64,000 bases of DNA. Origin: Bradyrhizobium sp. Lineage in GTDB: Bacteria > Pseudomonadota > Alphaproteobacteria > Rhizobiales > Xanthobacteraceae. This document shows, piece after piece, positions 24,625 through 32,082 of this stretch. Position 1 is the first letter of the stretch. Each line of letters opens with the position of its first letter. Where the stretch lies: contig NZ_JACRMG010000007.1 in assembly GCF_016219575.1 (NCBI RefSeq), positions 20,160-84,159 on the forward strand. Direction: 5' to 3'. Under the pieces are notes generated by a model. That model was not told the origin of the DNA, did not search any database, and saw only the letters and a program-made list of their open reading frames with translations. The position numbers and the translations under genes are program-made.

Positions 24625-26976
24625 GTGAGCAACAGACGCAGCATCCAACGCCAGCGCGCACAGCGGCTGCTGGCGGCAGGAGGGATACTGGCCGCAACCG
24701 TCGCGATGATGTCGATCGCGATGGCGGCTGAAACCACATCGTCGCGGGACGCCATCGTCGTCGAAGGCAATCGCCGCGTCGACGCCGAAACCATCCGCTC
24801 TTATTTTCACGCCGCGCCCGGCGGGCGCTACGACGATGCCTCGCGCGACGCCGCCTTGAAATCGCTGATCGCGACCGGCTTGTTCGCGAACATCGCGATC
24901 GACCGCGCCGGCGACAAGCTCGTCGTGCGCGTCACCGAGGCGCCGGTGCTTGCCCGCGTTGCATTCGAAGGCAACAAGAAGGTCAAGGACACCGACCTTT
25001 CCGCGGCGATCGAATCCAGGCCGCGCGGCGCGTTGCAGCGCGCTACGGTGCAGTCCGATGCAAACCGGATCGTCGAGATCTACCGGCGCGCCGGACGTGA
25101 CCAGGTCATCGTCAAGCCCGAGATCATCGACCGGGGCAATGGCAGCGTCGATCTCGTCTATGCAATCACGGAAGGTACGAAGACGCCGGTACGAAAGGTC
25201 GAATTCACCGGCAACCGCACCTTCGGCAGCCGGCAGCTCCACGCCGTCATCAAGACCTCTGCACACTCGATGCTGAGCTTCCTCACAGGCGGCGACGCCT
25301 ACGATCCCGATCGCATCGCACAGGACCGGGAACTGCTTCGTACCTACTATCGCAGCAAGGGCTATGCCGATGCCAGCGTGACTTCGGCCAGGGCCGAATA
25401 CGATCCCGCGCAAGAGGGATTCACAGTGACCTTCGCGATCGACGAAGGCCAGCCCTACAAGTTCGGCGACGTCAATGTCATCTGCAACATTCCGGGCGTC
25501 GATACCGGCCTTTTGTCGCGCGTGGCGTCGATCCGCAATGGCGCCCGGTTCGATGGCAATGCCCTCGACAAGACGACCGAACAGTTCGCCATCGAGCTGT
25601 CGAAGCTCGGCTATCCCTTTGCGCACGCAACGCCGCGCATCACCAGGGATCAGGCCGCGCAGCGTATCGACATCTCCTTCGTCATCGAACAGGGCCCGCG
25701 CACCTATGTCGAGCGCATCGAAATCCACGGCAATTCACGCACCCGCGACTACGTGATCCGACGCGAGTTCGACTTCGGCGAGGGCGATCCCTACAACAAG
25801 ACCCTGATCGACAGGGCGGAACGCCGCCTCAAGAGCCTGAGCTACTTCAAGACCGTGAAAATCTCGAGCCGTCCGGGTTCCTCGCCGGACCGCGTGGTGC
25901 TCGACGTCGAGACCATCGATCAACCGACCGGCGACATCAATTTCGCCGGCGGCTATGGCACTACGGACGGCTGGCTCGGCGAGGTGAAAATAAGCGAGCG
26001 CAATCTTTATGGCACCGGTCTTGACGTGAGGGCGGCCGCGACCTTCGGTCAGTATGCGCGCAGCATCAATCTTTCGGCATCCGAGCCGTACTTCCTCGGC
26101 ACACGGGTCGCGGCCGGCATCGAACTGTTCGGCCGGCAAAGCGACCCCTCGTACTACCAATCCTATGGAAGCGCGACCTATGGCGGAGCGCTGGTGTTCG
26201 GCACGCCGCTGACCGAACAGCTCGGCGTGCAGTGGCGCTACTCGCTCTACAACCAGAACATCACGCTGTCGCCGAACAGCAATGGCCTTGTCGCGTCCTT
26301 GCCGATCCAGCAGGCAGCGGCGGCCGGCTCTGCCTGGGTGTCGCAGGCCGGAACCACGACCACCTTCAATACGCTCGACAACAACAAGAGCCCGACCAGT
26401 GGAATCCGGTCGCAGCTCAGCCAGGACATCGCCGGCCTCGGCGGCGACGTACGTTTCCTGCGCACGACGTCAGACACACGCTACTATCACCAACTGAACA
26501 GCGACGTCGTCGCCATGGTGCGCGGGCAAGGCGGTTACATCACCGGCTGGGGCGGACAGCAGGCGCCGCTGATGAACACGTTCTTCGGCGGCCCGACCAT
26601 GGTACGAGGCTTTGCGCCCTATGGGTTCGGCCCGCGCGACCTGACGTCGGGCTCCACGCGGGACAATGTCGGCGGCAGCATGTATTTCGCGACGACCGCC
26701 GAGCTGCAGAGCAGCATTCCCGGCGTGCCCGACGAATACGGATTGAAGGCTACCGCTTTCGTCGACGCCGGCAGCGTGTTCGGCTACCGCGGTCCGACTA
26801 GCTTCTCGGGCCAGTCGATCCAGGTCGCCGACAAGAACATCGTGCGTTCCTCGGTCGGCGTTGGCCTGACCTGGGCCTCGCCCTTTGGCGCGCTGACGGT
26901 CGACTACGCCGTTCCGTTGAGCAAGGCCGCCTATGATGTGGTGCAGCCGCTGCGCTTCAGCGCGGGAGGCTTTTGA
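24625..26976 (+). CDS. BamA/Omp85-family outer-membrane assembly factor (paralogue)
   Basis: A 783-residue protein initiating at GTG. After a signal (about residues 15-35) come POTRA-type modules up to about residue 440, recognised by IVVEGNRRVDAETIRSYF, RVAFEGNKKVKDTDLSAAIES, KVEFTGNRTFGSRQLH and RIEIHGNSRTRDYVIRREFDFGEGD. The C-terminal barrel contains MVRGFAPYGFGPRD (the conserved loop 6 VRGF motif) and AFVDAGSVFG, and ends in Phe. It folds proteins into the outer membrane. The usual bamA neighbours (rseP, lpxD, fabZ) are absent, so this is probably a second copy rather than the essential one. Confidence 0.9.
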   Translation: MSNRRSIQRQRAQRLLAAGGILAATVAMMSIAMAAETTSSRDAIVVEGNRRVDAETIRSYFHAAPGGRYDDASRDAALKSLIATGLFANIAIDRAGDKLVVRVTEAPVLARVAFEGNKKVKDTDLSAAIESRPRGALQRATVQSDANRIVEIYRRAGRDQVIVKPEIIDRGNGSVDLVYAITEGTKTPVRKVEFTGNRTFGSRQLHAVIKTSAHSMLSFLTGGDAYDPDRIAQDRELLRTYYRSKGYADASVTSARAEYDPAQEGFTVTFAIDEGQPYKFGDVNVICNIPGVDTGLLSRVASIRNGARFDGNALDKTTEQFAIELSKLGYPFAHATPRITRDQAAQRIDISFVIEQGPRTYVERIEIHGNSRTRDYVIRREFDFGEGDPYNKTLIDRAERRLKSLSYFKTVKISSRPGSSPDRVVLDVETIDQPTGDINFAGGYGTTDGWLGEVKISERNLYGTGLDVRAAATFGQYARSINLSASEPYFLGTRVAAGIELFGRQSDPSYYQSYGSATYGGALVFGTPLTEQLGVQWRYSLYNQNITLSPNSNGLVASLPIQQAAAAGSAWVSQAGTTTTFNTLDNNKSPTSGIRSQLSQDIAGLGGDVRFLRTTSDTRYYHQLNSDVVAMVRGQGGYITGWGGQQAPLMNTFFGGPTMVRGFAPYGFGPRDLTSGSTRDNVGGSMYFATTAELQSSIPGVPDEYGLKATAFVDAGSVFGYRGPTSFSGQSIQVADKNIVRSSVGVGLTWASPFGALTVDYAVPLSKAAYDVVQPLRFSAGGF

Positions 26977-27532
26977 CGGGTATGCGCGCCGACGCCGCAA
27001 ACCCGTAGAACAACGCAAGGCGGTCCAGGCACTCCTGGAAACGTCGCGCAAGATAGTCCTTCCAGCGCTGGGTGATAAGGCCGCGGCTTTCGCCGACCTG
27101 CTGCATGGTCATGCCCCGGATCAGCACCTCATGGACCAATGCCGTGCCGTCCGCGCCGAGCTCTTGTTCGATGCGGTTGAGCCGCACGACCGCCCGCCTC
27201 TGCGCTTCCGTGACCGGCTCGCGCACTTGGCCGCCGTCGACGCGTTCGCGGGTCGGATCGACGGCCCGGGGACCGCGTTCCGCCTTCTCCCAGTCGTTCT
27301 GGAACGCGCGGCCGCCGCGATATTGCGCGTCGTCGATCTGATGATGCGTGTGCAACTTGGCCAAGGGATCGTCGCGGGTCGAGCGCAGGGCGACAATCTT
27401 GTCGCCCGGCTCGGTGCCGAAGGGGTCGTCGACCTGGATCGGCGCGACCTCGGCGTTGAGCGGCAGATCCTGTGCGCGCCGGTCATATGCGGTTGAGGGA
27501 TCGTATGCTTTCCGGCGCTTCCTGCGTGCCAT
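26957..27532 (-). CDS. DUF6456-like phage-type regulator, uncertain
   Basis: A 191-residue protein from ATG 27532 behind GGAGG, overlapping the end of the GcrA-like gene by 50 bases. The N-terminus is basic (ARRKRRKAYDP). A middle HQIDDAQYRGGRAFQNDWEKAE and a C-terminal IRGMTMQQVGESRGLITQRWKDYLARRFQECLDRLALFYG (region about 150-185) look like a sigma-region-4 or antiterminator-like helix-turn-helix, as in DUF6456 proteins. This is a resemblance by eye. It overlaps the bamA stop tail to tail by 20 bases. Confidence 0.5.
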   Translation of the reverse strand: MARRKRRKAYDPSTAYDRRAQDLPLNAEVAPIQVDDPFGTEPGDKIVALRSTRDDPLAKLHTHHQIDDAQYRGGRAFQNDWEKAERGPRAVDPTRERVDGGQVREPVTEAQRRAVVRLNRIEQELGADGTALVHEVLIRGMTMQQVGESRGLITQRWKDYLARRFQECLDRLALFYGFAASARIPVKSLPR

Positions 27533-28091
27533 TCTTGACTGCCTCCACTCGAAATTTGCCGACTGCCGCGACCAGGCGAAGCGGTGCGGCACTGATGGCT
27601 GGTTTGACCGGAACATCGGGATTGCGCGTGAGATGGAAATGCGGCGTGCAATAGCTCGACCCCTTGCATCGGGGGTGGCCGCAGAAGGTGATGGCCTCGC
27701 CCTCCTCGTCGCCGCCATAGGGATAGCGGCAACTACCCTCTTCGAGCTCGATCAACTCAAGGCGACGCGGAACAACCTCGACACAGCGAAGCTGCACCCC
27801 CTCGACGCGCGAAAAAACAGGGCGGCGTCGCAAGAGCTTCAGCAACGCGGAATCATCGGCTCGCGGTCTCACCACTGGCTGAAATTGGAATTCCGTCGTC
27901 TCGAGCGTCGGCTTCGGCCGATCCGGCTCTCCGAGCCCCATCCGCCGCGCCCGTCCGAGCGCGGCGTTGCGGGAATAAGCGGTGCCGAACCTTGCATTCA
28001 TGGCATCCGCGGCATCCTTGTAGGACATTCCCCTTGTCACAAACTCCCGTAGCGCCTCGCAATGCGCGGGCGGCCAGCACAATGGCTCCAC
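27483..28091 (-). CDS. GcrA-like cell-cycle/phage regulator
   Basis: A 202-residue protein from GTG 28091. The N-terminal GcrA helix-turn-helix reads CWPPAHCEALREFVTRGMSY and SRNAALGRARRMGLGEPDRP (about residues 5-57). The C-terminal zinc-ligand-like pattern GSCRYPYG, ITFCGHPRCKGSSYCTPHF (about 135-160) matches the Cys/His set of GcrA. Chromosomal GcrA binds sigma-70 RNA polymerase at m6A-containing promoters; this copy is shorter-linked to a prophage-like neighbourhood and divergent from an S24 repressor, so it may be a phage-encoded form. Confidence 0.78.
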   Translation of the reverse strand: MEPLCWPPAHCEALREFVTRGMSYKDAADAMNARFGTAYSRNAALGRARRMGLGEPDRPKPTLETTEFQFQPVVRPRADDSALLKLLRRRPVFSRVEGVQLRCVEVVPRRLELIELEEGSCRYPYGGDEEGEAITFCGHPRCKGSSYCTPHFHLTRNPDVPVKPAISAAPLRLVAAVGKFRVEAVKNGTQEAPESIRSLNRI

Positions 28092-28240
28092 CTGTCTCGT
28101 TCCCGTCTCTGTTCACCGGCCGCCAACCTGACCCGCTATTACGCTATTCCGAATATACGGTCAAGCCATTTTTCTGAAAACCGGCATTGATTTCCTTTAT
28201 GAAATTCGGAATGAATGGAAAATCGGAAAGGGGAATCACC
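28092..28240. promoter_or_regulatory. Divergent control region between gcrA-like and S24 repressor genes
   Basis: An A/T-rich gap of 149 bases. It contains TATTCCGAATA (28145-28155), part of the wider near-palindrome CCGAATATACGG, and ATTCGGAAT (28204-28212). Similar ATTCC/GGAAT half-sites recur downstream of the repressor gene. These are candidate operators of the repressor coded at 28241. Confidence 0.55.
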
Positions 28241-28852
28241 ATGCTTGACGTCAAAATGATCGAACGGGGACTGAAAAAGACCGGCAAGTCCAAGGGCGGG
28301 CTGGCCGCCGCCATGGGGGTGCGGCCGGGCGCGGTATCGGAAATCTTCTCGGGGATCAGGCTGATCAAGGCCTCCGAGGTCGAGCCGATCATGGAATATC
28401 TCAGGCTCAACTGGGTGCCGGTCATGGGGCGCGTCGGCGCCGGAGCCATGATCGAGCCCGAGTATGAGCAGGTGCCGCCGGAAGGCCTCGGCGAGGTCGA
28501 ATTACCCTTCCCGGTCGACGACGAAACCATCGCTTTCGAGGTCACCGGCGATTCGATGCTGCCGAAGTACGAAAATGGCGACGTTATCGTGGTCTACAAG
28601 GATCAGCGCCATCCGGTGTCGAGCTTCTATGGCGAGGAGGCCGTGGTGCGGCTGAAGTCCGGGGAGCGCTACCTGAAGACGATCGAGAAGGGCAAATCGC
28701 CGACCCTGGTGAACCTGGTCAGCTTCAATGCCAAGGCAATCAACGGGGTAAAGCCCGAGTGGATCGGCGAAATTTTCGTCACCCTGCCGCGCGGCCAGAT
28801 CCAGCGGATGCGTGCCAAGGCGGCCAAGCGAACCAAGAAGGGCGGCAGGTAG
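28241..28852 (+). CDS. Phage-type repressor, HTH plus S24 peptidase (LexA/CI-like)
   Basis: A 203-residue protein; ATG 28241 follows AAAGGGG. The N-terminal DNA-binding part contains KSKGGLAAAMGVRPGAVSEIFSG (about residues 14-36). The C-terminal peptidase domain has FEVTGDSMLPKYENGDVIVVY with the nucleophile Ser (about 105-125) and VVRLKSGERYLK with the likely general-base Lys. Such repressors cleave themselves when RecA filaments form and so link a prophage to DNA damage. It faces the GcrA-like gene, forming a switch-like arrangement. A strong terminator follows. Confidence 0.88.
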   Translation: MLDVKMIERGLKKTGKSKGGLAAAMGVRPGAVSEIFSGIRLIKASEVEPIMEYLRLNWVPVMGRVGAGAMIEPEYEQVPPEGLGEVELPFPVDDETIAFEVTGDSMLPKYENGDVIVVYKDQRHPVSSFYGEEAVVRLKSGERYLKTIEKGKSPTLVNLVSFNAKAINGVKPEWIGEIFVTLPRGQIQRMRAKAAKRTKKGGR

Positions 28853-28902
28853 CCGGATCGGGTGTCCCGCCCCAGGCGTCCCTGATTCGCCCCCCTGACC
28901 GG

Positions 28903-28940
28903 AAAGGGCGCCGCGCACCTCGCGGCGCCCTTTCATTTTT
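28903..28940 (+). terminator. Rho-independent terminator of the S24 repressor gene
   Basis: AAAGGGCGCCGCG pairs perfectly with CGCGGCGCCCTTT across a CACCT loop, and is followed by a T-rich run (TTTCATTTTT). It lies about 50 bases after the repressor stop. Confidence 0.88.
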
Positions 28941-28953
28941 CGGAATTTGACGC

Positions 28954-28982
28954 TTGACTTGATTCCGATTTTCAGGAATACT
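28954..28982 (+). promoter_or_regulatory. Sigma-70 promoter with an operator in the spacer
   Basis: TTGACT (28954-28959), a 17-base spacer, and AATACT (28977-28982) form a good promoter for the gene at 29018. The spacer contains ATTCC-N8-GGAAT (28962-28979), an inverted repeat related to the sites in the gcrA-like/repressor gap. This suggests direct repression by the S24 protein. Confidence 0.6.
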
Positions 28983-29017
28983 ACCACGTAGCGCAACCTC
29001 GTCGCGGCCGGATTCCG

Positions 29018-29335
29018 ATGCAGTATTTCGTTGTGATGATCGACTACGGGCGTCGCGGCCGCGAGGCGATCGTCGATCCCGAGATCACCCGGCGTGAAGT
29101 CGTGGCCCGCGTCGCATCCGGTGAGTACAGGAACATCAGCTTCATTCACGAAGTCGCCGATTCGTCCGTCGAGGACGTCACGGCCGATATTCTTGCCGAG
29201 GCCACCCTGCCCGAAGTCGAAGCGGATGAGATCGATCTGCAGGCGGCGCGCCTCGATCATCTTCGCGATCTTCGCAAGCACACCGCGGACCAGCACGGAA
29301 CCCTCGTCAGTCCCGGCGATCCGATTCGCGGATAG
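29018..29335 (+). CDS. Hypothetical protein of a phage-like locus
   Basis: A 105-residue acidic protein beginning MQYFVVMIDYGRRGREAIVDP, followed by ITRREVVARVASGEYRNISFIHEV and an acidic C-terminal helix (VEADEIDLQAARLDHLRDLRK). No catalytic motif is seen. Related short proteins seem common near prophage-like genes in Bradyrhizobium (my recollection). It is probably driven by the promoter at 28954 and controlled by the S24 repressor. Confidence 0.65.
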   Translation: MQYFVVMIDYGRRGREAIVDPEITRREVVARVASGEYRNISFIHEVADSSVEDVTADILAEATLPEVEADEIDLQAARLDHLRDLRKHTADQHGTLVSPGDPIRG

Positions 29336-29478
29336 CAAACTCCATCATCAAAATGATGTGACGGCACGCGCCCGGCCCTCGCGTGCAGAATCAATATCTC
29401 GTCTCGCTTCGGTCGCACGATCTTCACGTAGCCCCGGTAAGAGGCCCGCAAGCAATGCCGTGATCCGTTCGAGGCACC

Positions 29479-29700
29479 ATGGATATCGAGTTCGACTGCG
29501 ACCTCACCCCGGACCAGTGGGAAGCGCTGAAGGCGCTCCGCCAGCGGGTGACGGCCGAACGTCCGCGCAGTCGCCATATCCTGGAAAGCCTCGTCGCGCT
29601 CGATCTTGTGTCGATCGATGGCGGCTTGCCCGTTATGACGGCGCGCGGACGGCGAGTGCTGATCCGGGGCTCGTCGCGGCTGCTGGACGTCGCCGCCTGA
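29479..29700 (+). CDS. Small hypothetical protein, possibly winged-helix-like
   Basis: A 73-residue protein starting MDIEFDCDLTPDQWEALKALR. The pattern of LTPDQWEALKALR, RHILESLVALDLVSIDGG and PVMTARGRRVLIRGS looks like a small winged helix (helix, helix, then a strand-turn-strand), but no family is assigned. It lies between the phage-like gene at 29018 and the carboxymuconolactone-decarboxylase-family gene. Confidence 0.55.
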   Translation: MDIEFDCDLTPDQWEALKALRQRVTAERPRSRHILESLVALDLVSIDGGLPVMTARGRRVLIRGSSRLLDVAA

Positions 29701-29815
29701 AAGCGTGGCGACCGCAACCGCCTTTACGCGGGCGGCAAGATATGGCTCAACTTCCCCGTCAAGCAACAACGGGCTCGCGGGCATCCTCTTGCCACATGAG
29801 CCGACGGGGAGAAAA

Positions 29816-30370
29816 ATGGCCCGCCTGCCCTACCTGGAGGCCGATCAGGTCGCGCCCGAATATCGCGACATGCTCAAGCGCAACACCAATCTGCACAAGC
29901 TTCTGGTCAATTCACCCGATATGGCCCGCGCCTTCAACGGCGTCGGCGGCTACATCCGCTTCAAGAGCAAGCTCGATCCGCGCCTGCGCGAGCTGGCCAT
30001 TCTTCAGGTCGGCTGGCTGGAGCGATCTGAATATGAATTCACCCACCACGTGAAGATCGGCAAGGAATTCGGCGTCACCGACGACGACATCGCCGGCCTG
30101 ATTGCGGAGACCGAGGGAAGGCCATCGAGACTCGAACCGCTCGCAAAGGCGATCCTGAAGGGCGCGCGCGAGATGGTGCGGGAACTGGCGATGTCGGAGG
30201 CGACCTTTGCCGAAATCAAGCGCGAGCTTTCCGACGAGCACATGACCGACCTCGTGCTCACGATCGCATTCTATTGCGCCGTAGTCCGCGTGCTGGCAAC
30301 GATGAAGATCGACAACGAGCCCTACTACAAAGAGGTACTGCAACAGTACCCTATCCCGGGAGTGAGCTGA
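29816..30370 (+). CDS. Carboxymuconolactone decarboxylase (AhpD-like) family protein
   Basis: A 184-residue protein from ATG 29816 behind GGGGAG. It has the helical CMD fold: LDPRLRELAILQVGWLERSEYEFTHHVKIGKEFG (about residues 45-78, in parts RLRELAILQVG, YEFTHHVKIG) and DLVLTIAFYCAVVRVLATM. The AhpD CxxC pair is missing: the position reads SEYEFTHH, so it is not a thiol peroxidase-reductase. It is one base upstream of an SDR gene, almost certainly cotranscribed. Similar pairs occur in uncharacterised catabolic loci. Confidence 0.85.
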   Translation: MARLPYLEADQVAPEYRDMLKRNTNLHKLLVNSPDMARAFNGVGGYIRFKSKLDPRLRELAILQVGWLERSEYEFTHHVKIGKEFGVTDDDIAGLIAETEGRPSRLEPLAKAILKGAREMVRELAMSEATFAEIKRELSDEHMTDLVLTIAFYCAVVRVLATMKIDNEPYYKEVLQQYPIPGVS

Positions 30371-30371
30371 C

Positions 30372-31172
30372 ATGCGCCTGAAAGATCGCATCGCCATCGT
30401 GGTCGGCGCGGGCCAGAGTCCGGGGGAAGGCATCGGCAACGGCCGCGCCACGGCCCTGACCTTTGCCCGTGAAGGAGCAAGGGTGCTGTGCGTCGATCAC
30501 AATCCTGCTTCCGCCCAGGAGACCGTGGACATGATCGCGGCCAAGGGCGGTACGGCCATCGCCTTCGAGGCGGACGTCACGAAGGACGCGGACATCAAGG
30601 CCATGGTGGCCGATGCCCACGGCCGCTGGGGGCGCGTCGATATCCTGCACAACAATGTCGGGGTCAGCCTCTCTGGTGGCGACGCCGAATTGCTCGCGAT
30701 CACCGAGGAAGCCTTCGATCGCTGCGTGGCGATCAACCTCAAGAGCTGCATCCTCGCGGCCAAGCACGTCATCCCGATCATGCGCCAGCAGCAAAGCGGC
30801 GCCATCATCAACATCTCCTCGATGGCGGCGATCACGACCTATCCCTATGTCGCCTACAAGGCCACCAAGTCGGCGATGATCGCTTTCACGGAACAGCTGG
30901 CTTACCAGAATGCGGAGTACGGCATCCGCGCCAATGTCATCCTGCCCGGCCTGATGAACACGCCGATGGCCGTCGATACCCGCGCCCGCGAGTTCAGGAA
31001 GAGCCGCGCCGAGGTCGAGGCGGAGCGCGACAGCAAGGTGCCGCTGCGCAGGAAGATGGGCACCGGCTGGGACGTCGCCAATGCCGCGCTGTTCCTGGCT
31101 TCCGACGAGGCAAGCTTCATCACCGGCGTGACACTGCCGGTGGACGGCGGCGCCAGCGTCCGGCGCGGCTAG
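30372..31172 (+). CDS. SDR-family oxidoreductase
   Basis: A 266-residue classical short-chain dehydrogenase. The nucleotide-binding loop is IVVGAGQSPGEGIGNGRATAL (a longer variant of TGxxxGxG). Further motifs are HNNVGVS (NNAG-like), IINISSMAA with the catalytic Ser, and YVAYKATKSA with the Tyr-x3-Lys pair, and a C-terminal TLPVDGGAS. It probably oxidises or reduces an alcohol/ketone with NAD(P). It starts one base after the CMD-family gene and overlaps the convergent psd gene by four bases. Confidence 0.92.
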   Translation: MRLKDRIAIVVGAGQSPGEGIGNGRATALTFAREGARVLCVDHNPASAQETVDMIAAKGGTAIAFEADVTKDADIKAMVADAHGRWGRVDILHNNVGVSLSGGDAELLAITEEAFDRCVAINLKSCILAAKHVIPIMRQQQSGAIINISSMAAITTYPYVAYKATKSAMIAFTEQLAYQNAEYGIRANVILPGLMNTPMAVDTRAREFRKSRAEVEAERDSKVPLRRKMGTGWDVANAALFLASDEASFITGVTLPVDGGASVRRG

Positions 31173-32047
31173 AGCGCGTCGCGCGACGGCCTTCGCATCA
31201 GGAGTTCGCCCGCGCGAACTCGCAGGCCTTCCCTGACGTTCCCGCCGAACTCGAAGTCGCCGGGCGCGAGGATGATGATGGTCGAGCCGTGCTCGAACCA
31301 GCCAAGTTCCTCGCCCTTCCGGACCTCGACATCGCAGGGAAAAACCGTCGGCCCCCGGGTTTGCGCATTGAGGGTGAGGTCGAGGAAATGCAGACGGATG
31401 CTCGCGACCAGGATTGCCGCCACAGGCACCAGGGTCAGCGCCTCGCCGGTCCGCAGGCGGCTGCGGATGACCGCCCGCTCGTTCTTGCAGAACAGCCGCT
31501 CCACACGCTTCAGCGCAATCGGGTTGACGTTCCAGGTGTCGCCATGAATCAGCGTGACACGTTCGATACGGGCGTCATGCGGCGCATGGAAGCGGTGATA
31601 CATGCTCGACGTCAGCCGCAGCGTGATGAAGCGGCCGTTGCGATGCTGCTCCACCAACTGGGGATCGCCTAGCAGGTCCAGCAGTGAATACGGCGCGCCC
31701 TTGACCTGGAACAGCTCGGTATCGGCGATCCGGCCGAACGCGCCGACGATGCCATCGCTGGGACTGGCCACGGTGGCCGGGTCCGGATCGAAGGGGCGCA
31801 GGCCGGGCTTCAGCTCCCGCGTGAAGCAATCGTGCAGGCTCCTGAATTCGGTCTTCTTGGCCTCGGACAGATCGAGGTCGGAGAACAGCCGCCAGCACGC
31901 GATCGAGAAATCCCGCACGATCGGGTTCTCGATCTTGCTGAACCAGCCCATGAAACGGGTGATGGCTGCCCGGGGAATCCGGTTGGTCAGCAGGAAGTTG
32001 ATGTCTTCCTGCTGGGTGAAGGTGGAGATGAGGCCTTTGACTGTCAT
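31169..32047 (-). CDS. psd: Phosphatidylserine decarboxylase (archaetidylserine-decarboxylase type)
   Basis: About 292 residues from ATG 32047. Recognisable parts are PRAAITRFMGWFSKIENP (about 25-43), FTRELKPGLRPFDPDPATVASPSDG, RLTSSMYHRFHAPHDARI with catalytic His, and the self-cleavage site EHGSTIIILAPG near the C-terminus, whose Ser becomes the pyruvoyl group (E. coli has LGST). It decarboxylates phosphatidylserine to phosphatidylethanolamine on the membrane. The PmtA gene 2.5 kb away uses that product. It is divergent from the aminotransferase gene with only 35 bases between starts. Confidence 0.9.
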   Translation of the reverse strand: MTVKGLISTFTQQEDINFLLTNRIPRAAITRFMGWFSKIENPIVRDFSIACWRLFSDLDLSEAKKTEFRSLHDCFTRELKPGLRPFDPDPATVASPSDGIVGAFGRIADTELFQVKGAPYSLLDLLGDPQLVEQHRNGRFITLRLTSSMYHRFHAPHDARIERVTLIHGDTWNVNPIALKRVERLFCKNERAVIRSRLRTGEALTLVPVAAILVASIRLHFLDLTLNAQTRGPTVFPCDVEVRKGEELGWFEHGSTIIILAPGDFEFGGNVREGLRVRAGELLMRRPSRDAL

Positions 32048-32082
32048 GAAACTGTCAGCACGGCTGGTTAGCGCTGTTCGGC

